DNA of 32,871 nucleotides from an uncultured Clostridia bacterium (lineage in GTDB: Bacteria > Bacillota > Clostridia > Christensenellales > Aristaeellaceae). The translations under genes and the position numbers were made by a program. Every line of letters begins with the position of its first letter. Positions within the stretch are counted from its first letter, which is position 1. The stretch is from positions 1 through 32,871 of the forward strand of contig CAMOHY010000002.1 of the NCBI GenBank assembly GCA_946615495.1. Reading direction: 5' to 3'. Shown here one piece after another: positions 22,444 through 29,753 of this stretch. The notes under the pieces were generated by a model. It searched no databases. It was not told the DNA's origin and was given only the letters and a program-made list of their open reading frames with translations.

Positions 22444-23493
22444 ATGCTTGCATTGAAATCTCACCGCCTGATTATGGACCAGGAAATCACCGTGGCCTGC
22501 CACGCCTCCACCGTGCTGCCGCTGGAAAACGGCCATGTGCTGGTGGCCTGGTTTGGCGGCAGCCACGAACACAACGACGATGTGAGCATTTATTTGGCGG
22601 AAAAGGACGAAAAGGGCTTTGGCGCGCCCCGGCTCATGGCCTCCACCCTGGAGCCCCATTGGAACCCCGTCCTTTATCAGCACGCCGGCGGCCGCATCCA
22701 GCTTTTCTACAAGGTGGGCCGGGAAATCCGGGATTGGCGCACCTACACGCGGGAATCTGACGACCTGGGCAGAACCTGGACGCCCACCGCGGAGCTGGTT
22801 CCCGGCGATGTGAGCGGCGGCCGGGGCCCCGTGCGCAATAAGCCTATCCAATTAAAGAATGGCCGCATCCTCGCTCCCGCCTCCATTGAGCGGGGGCTGT
22901 GGGTGTGCTTTATGGATATTTCCGACGACGGCGGCAGGACCTGGAAGCGCTCCAACATCATCGAGGCCCAGGGCACCCATCATTTGGACGAAGGCCTGAA
23001 ATACTGGCAGGAAAAAATGCTCCAGGCTAAGCAAGCAGGCGCGCCCATGGACCGCAGCCAGCTTCCCCCCGAATACCGCCATGGCCGGGGCGTGATTCAG
23101 CCCACGCTGTGGGAGGATGAGGAAGGGGTGCACGCCCTGCTGCGCAGCGGCGAAGGCTTCATTTACCGCACCGATTCCGCCGACCAAGGGGACACTTGGT
23201 GCGAAGCCTACCCCATCCAGGTGCCCAATAATAACAGCGGCATCGATTTAACGCGCCTGGAGGACGGCACCCTGCTGCTGGCCTACAACCCCATCGGCCA
23301 AAGCTTCGGCCTGCGTTCGCCCATTTCTCTGGCCGCGTCGCGGGACAATGGGCGCGCCTGGGAAAAGCTGTGCGACCTGGAAACGGAGCCGGGCGAATTT
23401 TCCTATCCCGCTATCGTGTCCCGCGGCGGGAAGATATTCCTTACCTATACCTGGAAGCGGAAAAACATCGCCTATTGGGAATTTGAATGGTGA
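22444..23493 (+). CDS. Sialidase-like (BNR/Asp-box) beta-propeller protein
   Basis: A 349-residue protein with four Asp boxes: SDDLGRTW, SDDGGRTW, SADQGDTW and SRDNGRAW, the mark of six-bladed sialidase-like propellers. ACHASTVLPLENGHVLVAWFGG, HWNPVLY and YKVGREI, GRGPVRNKPI and FSYPAIV match the BNR_2-type family often annotated as exo-alpha-sialidase. The N-terminal F/Y-R-I-P arginine motif of GH33 sialidases is not visible, so a true sialidase is doubtful. There is no signal peptide, so it acts inside the cell. It is the first gene of the operon, behind AAGGAG, and lies 26 bases before the first permease. Activity on another acidic-sugar end group is an alternative. Confidence 0.85.
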   Translation: MLALKSHRLIMDQEITVACHASTVLPLENGHVLVAWFGGSHEHNDDVSIYLAEKDEKGFGAPRLMASTLEPHWNPVLYQHAGGRIQLFYKVGREIRDWRTYTRESDDLGRTWTPTAELVPGDVSGGRGPVRNKPIQLKNGRILAPASIERGLWVCFMDISDDGGRTWKRSNIIEAQGTHHLDEGLKYWQEKMLQAKQAGAPMDRSQLPPEYRHGRGVIQPTLWEDEEGVHALLRSGEGFIYRTDSADQGDTWCEAYPIQVPNNNSGIDLTRLEDGTLLLAYNPIGQSFGLRSPISLAASRDNGRAWEKLCDLETEPGEFSYPAIVSRGGKIFLTYTWKRKNIAYWEFEW

Positions 23494-23519
23494 CAGGACG
23501 CAAGGAGAGGAGAAAAGCT

Positions 23520-24473
23520 ATGTCCACGGTCAAGAAAGCCGCTGTGAAAAGAGGCTCGCTGGGCGAACGCATCGTTCGGGCCATCCGGCGGGACAAGTGG
23601 CTGTTTCTCATCATGCTGCTGCCCACAGCCTACTACCTTTTGTTCTGCTATTATCCCATGTACGGCGTGGTGCTGGCGTTCAAGAATTTTAAGCCCAAGC
23701 TGGGCATCATCGGCAGCCCCTGGGCCAGCCAGAACGGCATGAAATATATCAACATGATTATTCGTGACCAATATTTCTGGCGGGTATTCTTTAACACCAT
23801 CATCCTGAACCTGCTCAACCTGGCCATCACCTTCCCCGCGCCCATCATCCTGGCGCTGCTGCTCAACGAGGTGGGCAGCAAATGGTACAAAAAAAGCGTG
23901 CAGACCATCACGTACCTGCCCCATTTTCTCTCCGCGGTGGTTATCGTGGGCATGCTCAACGACCTGTTCAATTCCACCGGCCTGGTGAACACCCTTATCA
24001 CCTCCATGGGCGGGGACAAGATTCCCTTCCTCACCTCGGCCAAGTGGTTCCGCCCGCTGTATATCGGCTCCAACCTGTGGCAGGGCGTGGGCTGGGATTC
24101 CATCATCTTCCTGGCCGCCCTGTCCAGCCTGGATATGGAATTGTACGAGGCCGCCCGCATCGACGGCGCCGGGCGCTGGAAGCAAACGCTGCATATCACC
24201 CTGCCCGGCATTCTGCCCACCATCGTCATCATGCTCATCCTGGCCATGGGCCGCATCATGAGCGTATCCTTCCAGAAAATCTGGCTGATGATGAACGGCG
24301 GCAACCAGCAGGTGGCGGATGTGATTTCCACCTACGTTTACCAGCGCGGCATCATCAATTCCGATTTCAGCTACGCCACGGGCGTGAACCTGTTCCAGTC
24401 CCTGGTTTCTCTCTTCTTTGTGCTCATTACCAACGCCATTTCCAAGCGGGCCACCGAAACGTCGCTGTGGTGA
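23520..24473 (+). CDS. ABC sugar permease, LplB type
   Basis: A 317-residue inner-membrane protein with about six membrane segments. It opens with a basic N-terminus and KWLFLIMLLPTAYYLLFCY, then PMYGVVLAFKNF, typical of LplB/YtcP-like CUT1 permeases. The cytoplasmic EAA loop reads YEAARIDGAGRWKQTLHITL and would dock the ATPase. It pairs with the next gene to form the channel. GGAGAGGAG lies just before the ATG at 23520; an earlier in-frame start at 23487 overlaps the previous gene. No ATPase gene is in the operon, so a shared MsmK-type ATPase from elsewhere is expected, as is common for these importers in Bacillota. Confidence 0.92.
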   Translation: MSTVKKAAVKRGSLGERIVRAIRRDKWLFLIMLLPTAYYLLFCYYPMYGVVLAFKNFKPKLGIIGSPWASQNGMKYINMIIRDQYFWRVFFNTIILNLLNLAITFPAPIILALLLNEVGSKWYKKSVQTITYLPHFLSAVVIVGMLNDLFNSTGLVNTLITSMGGDKIPFLTSAKWFRPLYIGSNLWQGVGWDSIIFLAALSSLDMELYEAARIDGAGRWKQTLHITLPGILPTIVIMLILAMGRIMSVSFQKIWLMMNGGNQQVADVISTYVYQRGIINSDFSYATGVNLFQSLVSLFFVLITNAISKRATETSLW

Positions 24474-24489
24474 GAGGAGGATGAACAAA

Positions 24490-25413
24490 ATGACAGCTCT
24501 TCCCCAGAAGCGCCCTTCGTCCCGCCCAACCGCCATTCGGGAGGGCGGAATCGCCAGAACGCTTTTCCAGGCGGTGAATTACTCCGTATTGTTCCTGCTC
24601 ATGCTCGTTACCCTGTATCCCTTGTATCTGACGGTTATCACCTCGCTGAGCAACGGCATGGACGTGATGCGCGGCGTGGTGCGCTGGCGCCCCGTAAACG
24701 CCACCCTGGCCACCTATAAGCAGATTTTCAAGGGCGACATCATGATCTATATGCGCAATTCCGTGTTTTACACGGTGGCGGGCACGCTGGTGAACATGGT
24801 GATGAGCTGCCTGTGCGCTTATCCCCTCACCCGGCGCACCTTCTGCGCCCGCAAGCTTTTTACCGCCATGGTAACGGTCACGCTGTTCTTTTCCGGCGGC
24901 ATGGTGCCCATGTACCTGACGGTGAAGCAGTTTGGCATGATGGATACCATCTGGGCCCTGATCCTGCCCGCCGCCATTTCCACCTATAATATGATTATCA
25001 TCCGCACCGCCTTTGCCTCCATTCCCGAATCGCTCATCGAATCGGCCCAGCTGGACGGCGCCAACGACCTGAAAATCCTATTCAGCATCGTCATTCCCCT
25101 GAGCAAAGCCACCCTGTCCACCATGGTGCTCTTTTACGCGGTGAGCCATTGGAATTCCTACTTTGACGCCATGATGTACATCCGCACCAAATCCCTTTAT
25201 CCGCTCCAGATTCACCTGCGCAACCTGCTGGTGGCGGGCGTGGCCAACGAGGATTTGGTGCAGGCCACGGGCACCGGCGAAGCCTTCGCCGTCACGGAAA
25301 GGACCATGCGGTCCGCCACCATCGTGGTATCCACCCTGCCCATCCTCATCGTGTATCCCTTCGTGCAGCGCTATTTCGTCACCGGGGTCATGATCGGCTC
25401 GGTCAAGGGATAA
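24490..25413 (+). CDS. ABC sugar permease, LplC type
   Basis: A 307-residue membrane protein, partner of the preceding permease. LYPLYLTVITSLSNGMDVM, YPLTRRTFCARKLFTAM, FFSGGMVPMYLTVKQFG and the C-terminal end VTGVMIGSVKG are characteristic. Its EAA loop reads LIESAQLDGANDLKILFSIV. The ATG at 24490 lies nine bases after GAGGAGG; an ATG at 24481 would touch that signal. The 16-base gap to the upstream gene shows co-transcription. It is a relative of the decayed permease at 19897-20185, although the two differ clearly in sequence. Confidence 0.92.
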   Translation: MTALPQKRPSSRPTAIREGGIARTLFQAVNYSVLFLLMLVTLYPLYLTVITSLSNGMDVMRGVVRWRPVNATLATYKQIFKGDIMIYMRNSVFYTVAGTLVNMVMSCLCAYPLTRRTFCARKLFTAMVTVTLFFSGGMVPMYLTVKQFGMMDTIWALILPAAISTYNMIIIRTAFASIPESLIESAQLDGANDLKILFSIVIPLSKATLSTMVLFYAVSHWNSYFDAMMYIRTKSLYPLQIHLRNLLVAGVANEDLVQATGTGEAFAVTERTMRSATIVVSTLPILIVYPFVQRYFVTGVMIGSVKG

Positions 25414-25484
25414 AGCCCCGCTTCCCATCCTGTATTTTTCCGCGTCAAGGCGCGGATAAATGATAACAAAAAGGAGGAACCCCC

Positions 25485-27050
25485 ATGAAAAAGGCCTTGT
25501 CTATGCTGCTTGTGCTGTGCATGCTGCTTGCGGCGCTTCCCACTGCGCTGGCGGAGAATCCCTCCACCTGGCTGTGCGATACGCTGACGGAAATCACCAT
25601 CATGCGCGGCGAAAACGCCATGCAGCCCATCAAAACCGATACCCTGAAATTGCAGACCATTGAAGAATTGCTCAATGTGAAGCTGGTTGTGGAAGCGCCT
25701 CCCGCCGCCAGCTACAACGACCAGAAGAGCACCCGCATCGCCTCCGACGATATGCCGGACATCATGCTGGTGAGCACCTCCGACGTGCGCACCTATGCCC
25801 GCGACGATATGTTCGTCAACCTGTCCGAGCATCGGGACGAATTGCCCCACCTCTTTGCCCTGCTGGACGCCAACGAAAGCCTGGGCATGCTCACCGTGGA
25901 CGGCGATTTCTACAGCGCTCCCACCCTGCAGCGGGATAACCCCGACCTGCGCCGCTCCGGCAGCCTGCTGAACTTCCGCACGGACCTGCTGGCAAAGTAC
26001 GGCCTGGAAGTGCCCGCCACCTTTGAGGATTTGTATCAGGCCATGAAGACTATCAAGGAAAACGAGCCCGACATGGTGGGCCTGACCTGCCGCAGCGGGA
26101 CCCGCAAGTTCATGGACCGCGTGGCGTATCCTCTGGGCGCCGGCTCCGCCATGTACTATGACGCCGATCAGGGCGGCAAGTGGGTTTACGGCCCCGCCAG
26201 CGAAAACTTCAAGCTGGTGCTGGAATACCTGAACAAGCTCTATTCCGAAGGCCTGCTGGACGCCGACTACGCCACCAACTCCAAGGATCAGTGGGCTGAA
26301 AAGCTGTCCAACGGCACCGCCATGGCTACCATTGACAACGATGGCGTGGTGCGCAATTACAACGCCGCCCTGGCCGCCGTTGATCCCTCCTTCAAGCTGG
26401 AAGTGATCCCCGTTCCCGTCAACGCCCTGGGCGAACAGCGCATTGAATTCTACGATAAGAACTGGACCGACCAGAACTGGGTCATCGCCACCTCCAGCGA
26501 CAAGATCGACCTGTGCCTCAAGTTCCTGGATTGGTGCTATTCCGACGAAGGCGCCCTGACCAACGGCTACGGCAAGGAAGGCGTGTCCTACGACCTCGTG
26601 GACGGCAATCCCATCGTGAAGCCCGAACTGCTGGAGCAGTACGCCGCCAACGCCGCCAACGCTTCCTATGATATCCAGACCGCGCTGGGCGTAGGCCTCA
26701 ACGACGTATCCCCCTATGTGGACGCCGGCTGCCAGTACCAGATGGAAATCTACCTGATGGGCGATGAGGAAGCCCAGGCCGCCTACCGCGAAATGGTGGC
26801 CGGTATCGCCACCATGCCCGGCACCCGCGAGCCCGTTATCACCCCGCCCCTCACCGAAGAGCAGACCGAACGCTACAACGAACTGCTGCTCGCCGTTGAA
26901 AACCTGGTCTACCAGGAAGTGGACAAGTACATCACCGGTGAAGAGCCCCTGGAAAATTACGATAAGGTGATCGAGGCCGCCAAGGCCGCCGGCGCCACCG
27001 AAATGGAAGAAATCTACAACGCTGCCTGGAACGCTGCCCTGGGCAAGTAA
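25485..27050 (+). CDS. Extracellular sugar-binding protein, LipO/family 1 type
   Basis: A 521-residue solute-binding protein. The signal peptide is MKKALSMLLVLCMLLAALPT followed by ALA, with a probable signal peptidase I cut before ENPST. The mature part has the LipO-type order: LKLQTIEELLNVKLVVEAPP, SDDMPDIMLV, NFRTDLLAKYGLEVPATFED, and LCLKFLDWCYSDEGALTNGYG. The only cysteine in the signal sequence (Cys12, in LVLC) is inside the hydrophobic core and does not fit a lipobox, so lipid anchoring is not evident. It captures the oligosaccharide for the two permeases. AAGGAGGA precedes the ATG. A perfect hairpin lies just after the stop. Confidence 0.92.
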   Translation: MKKALSMLLVLCMLLAALPTALAENPSTWLCDTLTEITIMRGENAMQPIKTDTLKLQTIEELLNVKLVVEAPPAASYNDQKSTRIASDDMPDIMLVSTSDVRTYARDDMFVNLSEHRDELPHLFALLDANESLGMLTVDGDFYSAPTLQRDNPDLRRSGSLLNFRTDLLAKYGLEVPATFEDLYQAMKTIKENEPDMVGLTCRSGTRKFMDRVAYPLGAGSAMYYDADQGGKWVYGPASENFKLVLEYLNKLYSEGLLDADYATNSKDQWAEKLSNGTAMATIDNDGVVRNYNAALAAVDPSFKLEVIPVPVNALGEQRIEFYDKNWTDQNWVIATSSDKIDLCLKFLDWCYSDEGALTNGYGKEGVSYDLVDGNPIVKPELLEQYAANAANASYDIQTALGVGLNDVSPYVDAGCQYQMEIYLMGDEEAQAAYREMVAGIATMPGTREPVITPPLTEEQTERYNELLLAVENLVYQEVDKYITGEEPLENYDKVIEAAKAAGATEMEEIYNAAWNAALGK

Positions 27051-27070
27051 GCCTCGCAGAATATATGAGG

Positions 27071-27098
27071 GGGCGGCTCTGCTTTCGCAGAGCCGCCC
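27071..27098 (+). other. Perfect hairpin after the binding-protein gene
   Basis: GGGCGGCTCTGC (27071-27082) pairs with GCAGAGCCGCCC (27087-27098) around TTTC. No T run follows. In ABC operons such a hairpin often protects the binding-protein mRNA from decay so that it is made in excess; partial termination is also possible. Confidence 0.6.
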
Positions 27099-27163
27099 GA
27101 CTGTCGGCAAACCCCAGGAAAGTATGAAAAGGCCGCAGCCCTTTCATCAACAATCCGCAGGAC

Positions 27164-27211
27164 CGGCTTTGCCATCGAAAGCCTGAAAGCAGCCTTTCGA
27201 TGGCAAAGCCG
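27164..27211 (+). other. 18-base-pair perfect hairpin in the leader of the GH106-like gene
   Basis: The arms at 27164-27181 and 27194-27211 (CGGCTTTGCCATCGAAAG and its exact complement) enclose a 12-base loop. The stem ends 19 bases before the GGAGG of the next gene and has no T run. It could limit ribosome access or mark a processing site. Confidence 0.65.
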
Positions 27212-27245
27212 TCTCCCATTTCAAGGAAACGGAGGTAACGCGTTT

Positions 27246-29750
27246 ATGGGTGAAAACCGTCATCTGCTGCCCTTCCTGTGGCTGCACGGGGAGGATGATG
27301 AAACGCTGCGCCGGGGCGTAAGGGAAATTGCCCAGTCCGGCTGCGGCGCGCTGTGCGCCGAATCCCGCACCCATCCGGATTTTCTGGGGCCCTCCTGGTG
27401 GCATGAAATGGGCGTGCTGCTGGACGCCTGCAAGGAATGGGGCATGAAATTTTATCTGCTGGACGACGTGCATTTTCCCTCCGGCACCGCCAACGGCGTG
27501 GCCGCCGGCACGCCCTGGCAGCGGATGATGATGAAGGAAACCCATGTGGACGTGAAGGGCCCCCGGAAGGGCGGGCGGCTGCTGGCGTGGCCCGATGGGA
27601 TGAAGGCCATGCCGGTGGCGGTGGTGGCCGGGCGCAAGCTTACAAGCGGCAACCGGGTGGAAAGCTTTGTGGACCTGGGCGGCTTTGCCGTTTCCGATTT
27701 GACGGACCTGACGGACCGGGTGCGGGACGGCCTGCTTGCCTGGGATGTGCCGGAGGGCGATTGGCGCGTTTTCCTGCTCACGGCGGAATACGTCAGCGAG
27801 CGCAACCCGCCCCAGCAGTTTTTAAATCCTCTTCTGCCCGACGCGGGCCGCCTGATGATTGAAACGGTGTACCAGCCCCACGCGGAGTTTTTCGGGGCCG
27901 AGGCGGGCAATACGTTTTTGGGCTTTTTCTCCGATGAGCCTGCCCTGCGGGCGGGCCGGGGCTCCCACGCCGTGCTGGGCGAATTTCCCCAATTGCCCAT
28001 TCCCTGGCGGCTGGATATGCCGGAAATTCTGTCGCAAAGGCTGGGGCAAAACGCCCGCGCCCTCCTGCCCGGCTTATGGTACGATATTGGGCGGGAAACG
28101 CACCGCGTCCGCTACGCCCTCATGGACACAGTGAGCGAGCTGTACGGCAAAAATTATTCCCAGCCCATCGGCGCCTGGTGCCGGGAGCGGGGCCTGGAAT
28201 ACATTGGCCATGTAATTGAGCAGAACAACGCCCACAGCCGCCTGGGCCAAGGCGCGGGCCACTTTTTCCGCGCCATCAGCGGGCAGACCATGGCGGGCAT
28301 GGACTTTGTGCTCCATGAGCTTAAACCGGAATTTTACGGCGGGCACCACGCCTGGCACTCCCAGGATTTTGAGGCGGAGGACGATTTTTTCCGCTTCATG
28401 CTGCCGCAGATGACCCTGTCCGCCGCCGCCCTGGACCCCAACAAGCGCGGCCGCGCCCTGTGCGAAATCTTCGGGGCCTACGGCTGGCAGGAGGACGTGG
28501 GCGAAATGCGGTATCTGGCCCATCTGCTTTTATCCAGGGGCATCAACTACTTTACGCCCCACGCCTTTTCCTTAAAGCCCGCCCCGGACCCGGATTCGCC
28601 CCCTCACTTTGGGGATATTCATCCGCTGGCGTTCTTTATCGCCCGGCTGTTTGGGCAAATGGAGCGCACGGCGGCCCTCATTGACGGCGGAAGCCACGCA
28701 GCCCCCGTGGGCGTGCTGTACTACGCCGAGGGCGAATGGGGCAGCGGCAGCGGCGTAATGAAGACCCAGCGCATCGTGCGCGCCTTGAACGAAAAGCAGA
28801 TGGAATGCGAAGTGGCGCCCATTGACCTGCTGGCGCCGGGGCGCTATGAGGCCCTGCTCATTCCCGCCTCCCCCCGGTGGCCCGAAAAGCTGTTTGAAAA
28901 GCTTTCGGCGCTTCGCGCCGGGGGCTGCCGCGTGGCCTTTGTGGACGCCCTTCCCTCCGGCTACTGCGACCGGGAAGGCGTGCCGCCCCAGGAATATGAG
29001 GTGGTGCCGCTGTCCGGCGCCGCCGCCTGGTGCGCTTCTATCGTGTCCCCGGCGGTTTCGCCGTTTTCGGACGCGCCGCTCATCCACGCCTATCCCTACG
29101 ATGGGCCAAAGGGCAGGCTGGTGCTGTTTTTTAACGAAAGCGACCGGGAAACGCTCTCCTTTTCCGGCCTGGTGCGGGGCGTTTCCTCCCCTGTGCTTTA
29201 CGATCCGGAGGCCGGCGACTGCTTCCTGCCGGAGGGAAAAGAAACGGCGGAGGGCTTTGCCCTCACCCTGACCCTGGACCCTGGGCAATTGCTAATTTTC
29301 TCCTCCCCCAACGCTTCCTGGCCCGCCGCCCGGCCCAAGGCCGCGCTCAAGCCGGGCGAAGCCCTGTCCCCCCGCTGGCGCGTTTCCTTCCCTCAGGACA
29401 GCGCCATGGCCGCCTTTGAAACGGACGCGCCCTTTGATTTAACCTCCCGCTGGCCCCGGTTTTCCGGCACTGCCCGGTATGAAGCGGAGGCGGACCTGCC
29501 CGCGGCGGAGGGGCTGTTGCTTGATCCCATGTACGGCGCGGTGCGCCTGTGGGTGGATGGAAGGGAAGCGGGCGTGCGCGTATCCCCGCCCTACCGTTTT
29601 CCCGTAACCATTCCCGCGGGGCGGCATCTGCTCCGCATCGAATGCACCAACGCCCCTGTTTTCCGCTGGCGGGACCCCTTGTCCGTTCACGGCTGGCTGC
29701 CGCCCACGGGCCTTACCGGCCCCATCCGCCTCATGCAAAGGGAGAAATGA
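27246..29750 (+). CDS. GH106-like glycoside hydrolase, probable alpha-L-rhamnosidase relative
   Basis: An 834-residue cytoplasmic protein (no signal peptide). The N-terminal barrel resembles GH106 and related families: LLPFLWLHGEDDETLRRGV, then GPSWWHEMGVLLDACKEWGM, KFYLLDDVHFPSGTANG, FLGFFSDEPALRAG, and GHVIEQNNAHSRLGQG. A middle part (about 485-690) holds a Rossmann-like segment with VGVLYYAEGEWG and ALLIPASPRWPEK. The C-terminus (about 715-834) looks like a galactose-binding sandwich, ending in GRHLLRIECTNAP. GH106 enzymes remove alpha-L-rhamnose, but I could not assign catalytic residues, and the protein is shorter than the 900-1,100 residues I recall for the family. The start follows GGAGG. 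The next gene begins three bases after the stop. Confidence 0.68.
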   Translation: MGENRHLLPFLWLHGEDDETLRRGVREIAQSGCGALCAESRTHPDFLGPSWWHEMGVLLDACKEWGMKFYLLDDVHFPSGTANGVAAGTPWQRMMMKETHVDVKGPRKGGRLLAWPDGMKAMPVAVVAGRKLTSGNRVESFVDLGGFAVSDLTDLTDRVRDGLLAWDVPEGDWRVFLLTAEYVSERNPPQQFLNPLLPDAGRLMIETVYQPHAEFFGAEAGNTFLGFFSDEPALRAGRGSHAVLGEFPQLPIPWRLDMPEILSQRLGQNARALLPGLWYDIGRETHRVRYALMDTVSELYGKNYSQPIGAWCRERGLEYIGHVIEQNNAHSRLGQGAGHFFRAISGQTMAGMDFVLHELKPEFYGGHHAWHSQDFEAEDDFFRFMLPQMTLSAAALDPNKRGRALCEIFGAYGWQEDVGEMRYLAHLLLSRGINYFTPHAFSLKPAPDPDSPPHFGDIHPLAFFIARLFGQMERTAALIDGGSHAAPVGVLYYAEGEWGSGSGVMKTQRIVRALNEKQMECEVAPIDLLAPGRYEALLIPASPRWPEKLFEKLSALRAGGCRVAFVDALPSGYCDREGVPPQEYEVVPLSGAAAWCASIVSPAVSPFSDAPLIHAYPYDGPKGRLVLFFNESDRETLSFSGLVRGVSSPVLYDPEAGDCFLPEGKETAEGFALTLTLDPGQLLIFSSPNASWPAARPKAALKPGEALSPRWRVSFPQDSAMAAFETDAPFDLTSRWPRFSGTARYEAEADLPAAEGLLLDPMYGAVRLWVDGREAGVRVSPPYRFPVTIPAGRHLLRIECTNAPVFRWRDPLSVHGWLPPTGLTGPIRLMQREK

Positions 29751-29753
29751 AGC

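Noticed and set aside
25371-27110. Long minus-strand open frame opposite the sugar-binding protein
   Set aside because: The plus strand carries a clear signal peptide, binding-protein motifs and ribosome site; the antisense product has no recognisable domain.
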